NCBI RefSeq assembly: GCF_000145235.1
Contig: NC_014391.1
Coordinates: 3,294,001 to 3,358,000 of the forward strand
DNA from: Micromonospora aurantiaca ATCC 27029
GTDB lineage: Bacteria; Actinomycetota; Actinomycetes; Mycobacteriales; Micromonosporaceae
Length of the DNA: 64,000 nt
Direction: 5' to 3'
The notes under the pieces were generated by a model that searched no databases, was not told the origin of the DNA, and saw only the letters and a program-made list of their open reading frames with translations. This document shows positions 1 through 6,720 of the stretch, piece after piece (position 1 is the first letter of the stretch; each line of letters begins with the position of its first letter). Both the position numbers and the translations under genes were made by a program.

Positions 1-288
1 CTCGCGTCGTCCCGGTCCGTGCTGCGCGACGGCGAGCCGCTGCCGCTGACCCGCCTGGAGTTCGACCTGCTGCTGCACCTGGTCGCCCACCCGCGCCGGG
101 TGTTCACCCGGCTGCAACTGCTCAACGCGGTCTGGGGGTACGAGCACGCCGGCGTCCGCACCGTCGACGTGCACGTACGCCGGCTGCGCGGCAAGGTCGG
201 TGTGGACGTCCCGCTCGTCACCACCGTCTACGGCGTCGGCTACCGGCTCGCCGACGACGCCCGCGTCACCATCGACCGCACCGGCTGA
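1..288 (+). CDS. Response regulator, OmpR/PhoB type, C-terminal part
   Basis: The window begins inside this gene, so the phospho-receiver domain is not visible; the frame is open from base 1. The 95 residues seen form one winged-helix DNA-binding domain: a helical start ([16 protein letters not shown]), the recognition helix region [15 protein letters not shown] and the beta-hairpin wing [11 protein letters not shown]. These are typical of the OmpR/PhoB effector domain, which binds tandem promoter sites after phosphorylation by a partner histidine kinase. No kinase gene follows, so the partner must lie upstream or elsewhere. The fold is certain; the signal sensed is unknown. Confidence 0.9.
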   Translation, partial: LASSRSVLRDGEPLPLTRLEFDLLLHLVAHPRRVFTRLQLLNAVWGYEHAGVRTVDVHVRRLRGKVGVDVPLVTTVYGVGYRLADDARVTIDRTG

Positions 289-385
289 CCACCCGACCAC
301 CACCCGACGATCGCCGCCGGACGGAGCCCCGACCGCCCGAACCGATCATGTGGTGACCCGCCCGCCCGCGCGGCACGATGGTCCG

Positions 386-1015
386 ATGCGCGTGCGCCCG
401 ATCAGCCCCGACCGCCTCGTCACCGAGCTGGCCGAGCGTCTCGCCCGCACCGGGACGCCCGGCCGGCTGCGGGTCGCCGTGGACGGCCCGCCCGCCGCCG
501 GGCCGGACACGCTCGCCGAAGCGCTGGTCGAACCGCTGCGCGCCGCCGGCCGTCCGGTGCTGCACGTCCGCGCCGACGACTTCCTCCGGCCCGCCTCGGT
601 GCGCCTGGAGCACGGCCGCACCAACCCCGACGCGTACTACGAGGGCTGGCTCGACGAACCGGGACTGCGCCGCGAGGTGCTCGACCCGGCCGGCCCGGAC
701 GGCTCCGGCCGGCTGCTGCCGTCGCTGTGGGACGCCGACGCCGACCGGGCCAGCCGCGCCGCATACGTGGATCTGCCGCCCGGCGGGGTGGTCCTGGTCA
801 GCGGCGCGCTGCTGCTCGGCGGCGCGCTGCCGTTCGACGTCACCGTCCACCTCGCGCTCTCCCCGGCGGCGCTTGCGCGGCGCACCGACCCGGCGCTGCG
901 GTGGGCCCTGCCCGCGTTCGCCCGCTACGCCGGCGAGGTCGACCCGGCGTCCTTCGCCGACGTGGTGGTCCGGGCCGACGACCCGCGCCGTCCGGCGCTC
1001 GTCGAGGCCGCCTGA
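386..1015 (+). CDS. Uridine kinase-like P-loop protein with degenerate Walker A
   Basis: Predicted 209-residue cytoplasmic protein resembling uridine kinase/phosphoribulokinase-fold proteins. The N-terminal strand-loop VAVDGPPAAGPDTLAEAL sits where the Walker A loop should be, but the lysine of GxxxxGK[ST] is replaced by proline. Further on, VRADDFLRPASVRLEHG and the acidic patch NPDAYYEGWLDE resemble the substrate region of the kinase family. ATG 386 is chosen because it precedes the conserved strand; the frame is open further upstream but lacks coding character there. Either the protein has lost nucleotide phosphorylation or it binds nucleotide differently. The family is fairly secure, activity is not. 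Confidence 0.75.
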   Translation: MRVRPISPDRLVTELAERLARTGTPGRLRVAVDGPPAAGPDTLAEALVEPLRAAGRPVLHVRADDFLRPASVRLEHGRTNPDAYYEGWLDEPGLRREVLDPAGPDGSGRLLPSLWDADADRASRAAYVDLPPGGVVLVSGALLLGGALPFDVTVHLALSPAALARRTDPALRWALPAFARYAGEVDPASFADVVVRADDPRRPALVEAA

Positions 1016-1057
1016 CCAGCGGCTGCGGACTCACCGGAAACACTCAGGAAACAGCCG

Positions 1058-1083
1058 GTTTGACCCGCCGAGGGCGGGGGTAA
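1058..1083 (+). promoter_or_regulatory. Possible SigB/SigF-type stress promoter upstream of the DksA-like gene
   Basis: GTTT at 1058-1061 and GGGTAA at 1078-1083, 16 bases apart, fit the GTTT-N14-16-GGGTAA/T pattern recognised by actinobacterial SigB/SigF-type stress sigma factors. It lies 115 bases before the chosen start at 1198. This is a motif match only. Confidence 0.35.
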
Positions 1084-1197
1084 TCGCCCGGCTCACAGAG
1101 CACGGGTGATCTCGTCGCCCGCGCATCCACAGTCGGACCGGATCCGGGGCGCCGGCCGCCCCGGTCCGGTATGAGGGCGCAGGAAAGGCAGGCAGCG

Positions 1198-1596
1198 ATG
1201 CTCGTCCACGACACGACAGCCACGGGCCGCTCCCAGGCGGAGGTCGACCAGATCCGGCAGTCCCTGCGGTCGCGGTACGACGAGCTGACCGCCGAGTACG
1301 AGCAGACCGTGGCGCAGAGCCAGGTGCTCCGGCTGGTGGAGGTCGGCGACACCGCCGGCGACGACCAGGCCGACAGCGGCACCAAGACCGCCGAGCGGGA
1401 CACCGCGCAGTCGCTGCTGCGCACCATCCTGGACCGGCGGGCCCAGTTCGAGCACGCGCTGACCCGCCTGGACGAGGGCACCTACGGCTTCTGCGAGGGC
1501 TGCACCGCGCCCATCCCGGTGGAGCGGCTGGAGATCTTCCCGTCCGCCACCTCCTGCGTGGCCTGCAAGCAGACCCGGGAGCGGCGGGCGGCCTGA
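1198..1596 (+). CDS. TraR/DksA family zinc-finger protein
   Basis: A 132-residue protein with a long helical region (residues about 15-100, charged, coiled-coil-like) and a C-terminal four-cysteine zinc finger: CEGC near residue 102 and CVAC near 122, joined by the family's PIPxxRLEIFP segment. Family members bind in the secondary channel of RNA polymerase and modulate initiation with ppGpp; actinobacterial forms are less well characterised. ATG 1198 is preferred over ATG 1171 because AGGAAAGG lies just before it. The acidic coiled-coil tip of DksA is not clearly present, so a pure DksA role should not be assumed. Confidence 0.88.
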   Translation: MLVHDTTATGRSQAEVDQIRQSLRSRYDELTAEYEQTVAQSQVLRLVEVGDTAGDDQADSGTKTAERDTAQSLLRTILDRRAQFEHALTRLDEGTYGFCEGCTAPIPVERLEIFPSATSCVACKQTRERRAA

Positions 1597-1644
1597 ACGC
1601 CGTTCCGGTTGCCGGTCGGTCCTCCGACGCGGTGGACTGTCCCC

Positions 1645-2514
1645 ATGGGTGAGATCAAGGTGGGCACCGCCTCGTGGACCGACCGGACCCTGCTCGACTC
1701 CGGCTGGTACCCGGCGAGCGCCGACACACCGGAGAAGCGGCTGTCCTACTACGCCCGGCAGTTCCCGCTGGTCGAGGTGGACGCCACCTACTACTCCCCA
1801 CCGGCCGAGCGCACCGCCCGGCTGTGGGCCGAACGCACCCCGGCCGGGTTCACGTTCAACGTCAAGGCGTTCAGCCTGCTGACCGGCCACCCCACCCGCG
1901 TCTCCGCGCTCTACAAGGACCTGCGCCCGGAGACGGACAAGCGCAACGTCTACCCGGACGACCTGCCCGCGCAGGCGTACGAGGAGGTCTGGACCCGGTT
2001 CCTGTCCGCCCTCGACCCGCTCGTCGAGGCCGGCAAGCTGGGCGCGCTGCTGTTCCAGTTCCCGCCCTGGTTCACCATCAAGCGGGCCAACAAGGAATAC
2101 CTGCTGGAGGTGGAGCGGCGGTGCGCGCCACTGCGCCCGGTCTTCGAGTTCCGGCACGCCTCCTGGTTCGACGGCGACAACGCCGAGGAGACGCTCGGCT
2201 TCCTGCGCGAGCACGAGCTGCCGTTCGTCTGCGTGGACATGCCGCAGGGACACAAGTCGTCCATCCCCCCGGTGCTGGCGGCCACCGCGGACCTCGCTGT
2301 GGTCCGGTTCCACGGGCACAGCGACAAGTGGACGAGCAAGGACATCCACGAGAAGTTCGGCTACGACTACTCCAAGCGGGAACTGCGCGACTGGGCGCCG
2401 AAGCTGCGCGAGCTGGCCGGCCAGGCCGAGCAGACGCACGTGCTGATGAACAACTGCTACCAGGACTACGCGCAGCGCAACGCCACCACGCTCGCCGGCC
2501 TCCTGGACGCCTGA
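1645..2514 (+). CDS. DUF72 (YecE-like) family protein, intact copy
   Basis: A 289-residue TIM-barrel-like DUF72 protein of full family length. The N-terminal motif IKVGTASWTDRTLL, the YYARQFPLVEVDATYY segment and LWAERTPAGFTFNVKAF are diagnostic, as is the late VLMNNCYQDYAQRNA. The biochemical function of DUF72 is not established. ATG 1645 is chosen because the conserved strand begins at residue 2; an upstream TTG is open but adds unconserved residues. It is useful as an internal reference for the decayed second DUF72 gene at 3211-3465 on the other strand. Confidence 0.9.
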   Translation: MGEIKVGTASWTDRTLLDSGWYPASADTPEKRLSYYARQFPLVEVDATYYSPPAERTARLWAERTPAGFTFNVKAFSLLTGHPTRVSALYKDLRPETDKRNVYPDDLPAQAYEEVWTRFLSALDPLVEAGKLGALLFQFPPWFTIKRANKEYLLEVERRCAPLRPVFEFRHASWFDGDNAEETLGFLREHELPFVCVDMPQGHKSSIPPVLAATADLAVVRFHGHSDKWTSKDIHEKFGYDYSKRELRDWAPKLRELAGQAEQTHVLMNNCYQDYAQRNATTLAGLLDA

Positions 2515-2609
2515 GCGTCTCACCCGGTACGGGTGAGGCCGGCTCACCCGCCCCCGCCGCAGCATGGACCGTGGGCGCCGGCTCGGGCGCCGCGACGAGG
2601 AGGTGGGTC

Positions 2610-2792
2610 ATGACGGTACGGGTGGTGGCGGACCGACGCCGCGGTGGCGTACTGCACGTGGTCGGCAGCTCCGAGGCGCCACGGCGGGGCGAACGGCCCG
2701 GCCGGTTCAGCCCGACCCGGCTGTGGCGGGGCCCCAGCGGCCCGCCGCGCCGCGCCGACGACCGACGCTGGGAGACCGAAGCACGGGGGTGA
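2610..2792 (+). CDS. Small basic hypothetical protein (60 aa)
   Basis: An ATG preceded at good distance by GAGGAGG opens a 60-residue reading frame ending 5 bases before the next gene. The product is arginine- and proline-rich (about 15 arginines; RRGGVLHVVGSSEAPRRGER near the start) with no recognised domain, signal peptide or membrane segment. Support is the strong ribosome binding site and the tight spacing to the DUF2267 gene; no family is recognised. It could be a spurious frame in high-G+C DNA. Confidence 0.5.
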   Translation: MTVRVVADRRRGGVLHVVGSSEAPRRGERPGRFSPTRLWRGPSGPPRRADDRRWETEARG

Positions 2793-2797
2793 GCCCG

Positions 2798-3226
2798 ATG
2801 GCCGAACAGCTGTTGTCCGCGTTCGAGTCCTCGCTGGACAAGACGAACGTGATCCTCAAGGAGATCGAGTCCGCGTACGGCTGGCCGAAGGAACAGCGCA
2901 ACCAGTCCTATGCCGCGCTGCGTACCGTCCTGCACCTGCTGCGGGACCGGCTGCCGGTGCAGGAGAGCACCGAGTTCGCCCAGCAGCTGCCGGTGCTGGT
3001 GCGCGGGATCTACTTCGACGGCTGGCAGCCGGAGAACGTGCCGATCAAGCTGAACCGCGACGACTTCCTGTACGAGGTGCGCCAGGGCTTCCCGTACGAC
3101 GCCGAGGGCGGCGCGCAGCGGGTGGTGCAGGTCGTGCTGGACACGCTGCGGCGGCACGTCACCCAGGGCGAGTGGGAGGACGTGAAGGCCACCATGCCGG
3201 GTGACCTGCGTCAGATGATTCCCTGA
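2798..3226 (+). CDS. DUF2267 domain-containing protein
   Basis: A 142-residue soluble protein covering one DUF2267 domain: four-helix pattern with AALRTVLHLLRDRLPVQEST, a central ARGxY-like VRGIYFDGWQPENVPIK and the end VKATMPGDLRQMI, which fit the family well. DUF2267 proteins are common in actinobacteria and often accompany stress genes; no activity is known. ATG 2798 has GGGGTGAG before it and overlaps nothing. Its 3' end overlaps the decayed DUF72 frame on the other strand by 16 bases. Confidence 0.85.
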   Translation: MAEQLLSAFESSLDKTNVILKEIESAYGWPKEQRNQSYAALRTVLHLLRDRLPVQESTEFAQQLPVLVRGIYFDGWQPENVPIKLNRDDFLYEVRQGFPYDAEGGAQRVVQVVLDTLRRHVTQGEWEDVKATMPGDLRQMIP

Positions 3227-3465
3227 TCCGGCACCGGACCGGCCCGTCCCGCCCCCTCGGCGGGGCGGGCCGCCGGCGTCCGGGACACCGGCAGCCCGGC
3301 CCGCCGGGCCAGGAAGCGGGCCACCGGCTCGGCCGGGTCGCGCAGCCGCTCGACGTGGGTGAGGTAGCGGCTCATCTTCACCGCCACGCAGAAGTCGCCG
3401 GGCGTACGCTCCCGCCAGTCCCGGTACTGCCAGCCCGACGTGCCGACCAGGAACGTCGCCGCGCC
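3211..3465 (-). pseudogene. DUF72 remnant with internal deletion
   Basis: Reading the minus strand directly after the PIG-L stop codon, and in the same frame, gives FLVGTSGWQYRDW followed at once by RERTPGDFCVAVKMSRYLTH and VERLRDPAEPVARFL, then a low-complexity tail to a stop at 3211. Both pieces are DUF72 signatures, but the 40-50 residues that normally lie between them (the YY...VEVNNAFYR-type region) are missing, as is everything after ARFL and any start codon. The intact gene at 1645 shows the expected spacing. I read this as a deleted, untranslated remnant of a gene that once followed the deacetylase. Confidence 0.8.
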
Positions 3466-4209
3466 CTAGTGAAGGTTGATCTGGAAGACCTCGAACGTGG
3501 CGCCGAACCGCGTGCCGAGCCGGCTGCCGGCTGGCCGGGCCATGCCCTCCAGGAACTCCTCGGCGTCGAAGCCGCCGTCGCCGAGCCCGCTCAGGTACGC
3601 CCCGTGCGCCCGCAGCGACGCCACGCCCCGGTCGAACGTCCCGGTCACGTCCACCCCGTGCCGTGCCGCCGGCGATCCGGCCGCCCACACCTCACGCACC
3701 CGCGACCACGGCTGCGTGCCGTCGGTGAGCTGCTCCGGGAAGATCCACCGGTTGCCGGCGTCGCGGACCGCGTCCAGCGTGGCCCGGCCGCAGGCGATGT
3801 GGTCGGCCTGGTTCAGCGCGTACGCCCCGTCCCACGTCTCCCGGAAGTTGTTGGTCAGCACCACGTCCGGCCGGTGCCGGCGCACCACGGCGGCGATGGC
3901 CCGGCGCAGCGGCACGCCGTACTCCAGCAGCCCGTCGGGTAGGCCGAGGAACTCGACCTCCGACACCCCGACCACGGCGGCGGAGGCCCGCTGCTCCTCC
4001 TCGCGCACCACCCGGGCGCGTTCCGGCGTCATCCCGTCGATGCCCGCCTCGCCGCTGGTGAGCAGGCAGTACACGACCTCCTTGCCCTGCCCGGTCCAGC
4101 GCGCCACCGCGGCGGCGGCGCCGAACTCCAGGTCGTCGGGGTGGGCCACCACTGCGAGCGCCCGCTGCCAGTCCTCGGTCAGCGGGGTGAGCGGCTCCGG
4201 CTGCGTCAC
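3466..4209 (-). CDS. PIG-L family deacetylase
   Basis: A 247-residue member of the LmbE/PIG-L family, zinc-dependent N-acetyl deacetylases acting on GlcNAc-type sugars (MshB and Mca are relatives). The metal site AHPDDLEFG lies near residue 22 and the second histidine region ALNQADHIACGRA near residue 145. GTG 4209 is chosen because GAGGAG stands 6 bases upstream; two ATGs further upstream lack a site. It is not MshB by any clear signature, so the substrate is open. It is followed immediately by the DUF72 remnant. Confidence 0.88.
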   Translation of the reverse strand: MTQPEPLTPLTEDWQRALAVVAHPDDLEFGAAAAVARWTGQGKEVVYCLLTSGEAGIDGMTPERARVVREEEQRASAAVVGVSEVEFLGLPDGLLEYGVPLRRAIAAVVRRHRPDVVLTNNFRETWDGAYALNQADHIACGRATLDAVRDAGNRWIFPEQLTDGTQPWSRVREVWAAGSPAARHGVDVTGTFDRGVASLRAHGAYLSGLGDGGFDAEEFLEGMARPAGSRLGTRFGATFEVFQINLH

Positions 4210-4394
4210 GTGCGTCTCCTCGCGTCGTCCTCCCGCCATCCTGGCATCCACCCGTCCCGGCCGCTTGCCCCGCGAACCGTCCGTACGGCGGCGTAAGGGC
4301 GTCTACGGTGTGGTTAGAGAAGATCGGGCGTGGGGTACCACCCGCTGCACACGGACCCCGGCACCACGCGGGGCGGCACACCGAGGGAGCACCC

Positions 4395-4697
4395 ATGGCA
4401 TTGAACGACGACGACATCCAGAGCAGCGGCGGCAGCGGCCTGGAGGGCCCGGCCGACGGCGGTGCCACCCCGGGTCAGCACGACGGTGGCGCGGACGGCG
4501 GCGCGGAGGGTCCGGCTGACGGCGGCGCGACTCCGGGTCAGCACGACGGTGGCGCGGACGGCGGCGCGGAGGGTCCGGCTGACGGCGGCGCGACTCCGGG
4601 TCAGCACGACGGTGGCGCGGACGGCGGCGCGGAGGGTCCGGCCGACGGCGGCGCGACCCCCGGCCAGCGCGACGGCGGCGCCGACGGCAGCGCCTGA
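4395..4697 (+). CDS. Small protein built of four 21-residue repeats (BatC-like)
   Basis: A 100-residue protein: a 16-residue leader MALNDDDIQSSGGSGL, then four consecutive 21-residue units EGPADGGATPGQHDGGADGG-A that run exactly to the stop codon; only the last unit changes (H to R, G to S). It is strongly acidic, rich in Gly, Asp and Ala, with no cysteine, signal peptide or membrane segment. GAGGGAGC precedes the ATG. The JmjC gene begins 3 bases after the stop, implying translational coupling. Such short acidic repeat proteins are sometimes named BatC in actinobacteria, without function. A leader plus identical modular units beside an oxygenase suggests a modified-peptide precursor, which is inference. 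Confidence 0.75.
   Translation: MALNDDDIQSSGGSGLEGPADGGATPGQHDGGADGGAEGPADGGATPGQHDGGADGGAEGPADGGATPGQHDGGADGGAEGPADGGATPGQRDGGADGSA
4443..4694 (+). repeat. Four in-frame 63-bp tandem repeats
   Basis: Units at 4443-4505, 4506-4568, 4569-4631 and 4632-4694. Units 2 and 3 are identical in DNA; unit 1 differs at a few third positions and unit 4 at several positions. The near identity of the central units implies recent duplication or gene conversion, so copy number may vary between strains. Confidence 0.95.
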
Positions 4698-4700
4698 CAC

Positions 4701-5978
4701 ATGAGCACCACGCACGTCGACCCGCCGGGTGGCCACGGCCGCCCGGCGGTTCCGTTCTCCGCGACCGAGGCGCTGGCCCGGTGCGTGGCGGTGGAGCCGG
4801 CCAAGTTCGCCGCCGACCACTGGGGGCGCAGCCCGCTGCTGTCCCGCGCCGCCGAACTGCCCAACCCCGACGGCTTCACCGACCTGTTCAGCCCCGCCGA
4901 CGCCGACGAGCTGCTCAGCCGCCGCGGTCTGCGTACCCCGTTCCTGCGGGTGGCCAAGGACGGCCAGCTCGTGCCGGCGGCGCGGTTCACCGGGGGCGGT
5001 GGCGCGGGCGCCGAGATCGGCGACCAGGTCCTCGACGAGAAGGTGCTGGCGCTGTACGCCGACGGCGCGACGCTGGTGTTGCAGGGCCTGCACCGCACCT
5101 GGCCGGCGATCGTCGACTTCGCCCGCGACCTGGGCACCGCGCTGGCCCAGCCGTTGCAGGTGAACGCCTACCTGACGCCGGCCGGCAGCCAGGGCTTCGC
5201 CACCCACTACGACACGCACGACGTGTTCGTGCTCCAGGTGGACGGGCGCAAGCACTGGCGGATCCACCCGCCGGTGCTGGCCGACCCGCTGGAGCGCCAG
5301 CCCTGGGGCGGCCGGGCCGACGAGGTGTCCGCGACCGCCGAGGGCCGCCCCGAACTGGACGTGGTGCTCGAACCGGGCGACGCGCTCTACCTGCCGCGCG
5401 GCTGGCTGCACAGCGCCCAGGCGCAGGAGTCCAGCTCGTTGCACCTGACAGTGGGCATCCGGGCGCTGACCCGGTACGCGGTGGTCGAGGAGCTGCTCGC
5501 CCTCGCCGCCGAGGACGCGCGGCTGCGCGCGAGCCTGCCGTTCGGTCTCGACCTGGCCGACCCGGACGCGATCGAGCCGGAGCTGACCGAGACCGTCGAG
5601 GCGCTGCGCGACTGGCTGCTGCGGGCCGACCCGGCGGCGGTGGCCGGCCGGTTGCGTGCCCGGGTCTGGCCGGCCGCCCGCCCGGCGCCGATCCGGCCGC
5701 TGGCCCAGGCGCAGGCACTGGCCCGGCTGACAGCGGACAGCGAGGTCGCGGTGCGTGGGGGGCTGCGCTGGCAGCTCACCCCGGCCGCCGACGGACGGGT
5801 CACGCTGCGCGTGCCGGACCGGACGCTCACGCTCCCCGGCACCTGCGAGGCGGCGCTGCGCGCGCTGCTCACCGGCGAGGTCACAAGGGTCGGCGACCTC
5901 CCCGGCCTCGACGACGACGCCGACCGCCTGACACTGACCCGCCGCCTGCTCAAGGAGGCCGTCCTGACCCCCGCCTGA
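4701..5978 (+). CDS. JmjC/cupin-fold 2-oxoglutarate oxygenase, ribosomal-oxygenase type
   Basis: A 425-residue protein of the Cupin_4/JmjC (YcfD/ROX-like) group. The double-stranded beta-helix carries the iron triad H169-x-D171 (in FATHYDTHDVF) and H237 (in LPRGWLHSAQ), and K184 in VDGRKHWRIH is well placed to hold 2-oxoglutarate. A helical dimerisation region and a winged-helix-like C-terminus follow, as in ROX enzymes. Characterised relatives hydroxylate ribosomal protein side chains. Here the gene starts 3 bases after a repeat-peptide gene, which makes that peptide the obvious candidate substrate, although a ribosomal target remains possible. Confidence 0.88.
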   Translation: MSTTHVDPPGGHGRPAVPFSATEALARCVAVEPAKFAADHWGRSPLLSRAAELPNPDGFTDLFSPADADELLSRRGLRTPFLRVAKDGQLVPAARFTGGGGAGAEIGDQVLDEKVLALYADGATLVLQGLHRTWPAIVDFARDLGTALAQPLQVNAYLTPAGSQGFATHYDTHDVFVLQVDGRKHWRIHPPVLADPLERQPWGGRADEVSATAEGRPELDVVLEPGDALYLPRGWLHSAQAQESSSLHLTVGIRALTRYAVVEELLALAAEDARLRASLPFGLDLADPDAIEPELTETVEALRDWLLRADPAAVAGRLRARVWPAARPAPIRPLAQAQALARLTADSEVAVRGGLRWQLTPAADGRVTLRVPDRTLTLPGTCEAALRALLTGEVTRVGDLPGLDDDADRLTLTRRLLKEAVLTPA

Positions 5979-5983
5979 CGGGC

Positions 5984-6042
5984 GCGATCATGAGGTCGAC
6001 CGGCGGCGCGACGGCGTGTCGCGCCGCCGACTCCATGATCGC
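5984..6042. terminator. Bidirectional terminator built from a GATCATG-type palindrome
   Basis: A perfect 11-bp inner stem (6002-6012 with 6018-6028, loop GGCGT) sits inside outer arms GCGATCATGAG at 5984-5994 and CTCCATGATCGC at 6031-6042. It separates the converging JmjC and membrane-protein genes. The outer arms resemble the ends of the palindromes at 22926 and 23182. Confidence 0.7.
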
Positions 6043-6048
6043 CGGCGG

Positions 6049-6720
6049 TCAGCGGGTGTATGTCGCAGTGAGCAGGAGCAGCGTCGTCACCAGGCCGGAT
6101 ACGGCCACCACGATCATCGGGCGCGGGGTCAGCACCGCGTGGCGGCGGTCGGCCAGCAGCCGGGCGGGCGCCAGCCCGATCACCGGGCCGAGCAGCGTCA
6201 CCACCAGCGCCAGCACCGGCAGGCCCACCGCCAGGTCGCCGCTGGCACCGGCGGCCAGCGCGCGCGCAGCCACCCCCAGGGCGTACGCCACCAGCGCCCC
6301 GCCGATCCCGCACGCGACCAGCAGCGGGTTCACCGAGCCGGGCAGCTCGCCCGGCGCCCCGGTGCGGTCCAGCAGCTCCCGGACCGCCCGCAGCAGCGGC
6401 ACCGGGTCACCGGCGGCGCCGCGTACCGGGCCGGGCGGGTCACCGAGCCGCCGGGCGCCCACACCGAGCCGGGCCCGCAACTGCGTCCACAGGTGAGTGA
6501 CCTCGCCGTCGACGCGCTCCACCATCCGGGACGCCTCGGCCACCTCCGCCTCGGCCTGCCGCACCTGCTCGGCGGCCTCGGCGACCGCCCGGTCCGCGGC
6601 GGCCACCTGCTGGGCGTACCAGGTGTGCGCCTCGGCCCGCTGGGCGGACACCCGGGAGGTCAGCTCGGCGAGCCGGCGGATCTGCGCGTTGTACGTCTCA
6701 CTGGCAACCGGTTCGTTCAT
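6049..6720 (-). CDS. Coiled-coil membrane protein of the FtsK operon
   Basis: A 223-residue protein with an alanine/glutamate/arginine-rich helical coiled coil (residues about 10-90) and three hydrophobic membrane segments (about 131-154, 164-184, 201-219). The ATG overlaps the stop of the FtsK-like gene in ATGA, so translation is coupled. I recognise no family. The helical cytoplasmic part resembles the N-terminal coiled coil of the ATPase next to it, which suggests that it anchors the ATPase at the membrane; this is inference. Confidence 0.82.
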   Translation of the reverse strand: MNEPVASETYNAQIRRLAELTSRVSAQRAEAHTWYAQQVAAADRAVAEAAEQVRQAEAEVAEASRMVERVDGEVTHLWTQLRARLGVGARRLGDPPGPVRGAAGDPVPLLRAVRELLDRTGAPGELPGSVNPLLVACGIGGALVAYALGVAARALAAGASGDLAVGLPVLALVVTLLGPVIGLAPARLLADRRHAVLTPRPMIVVAVSGLVTTLLLLTATYTR

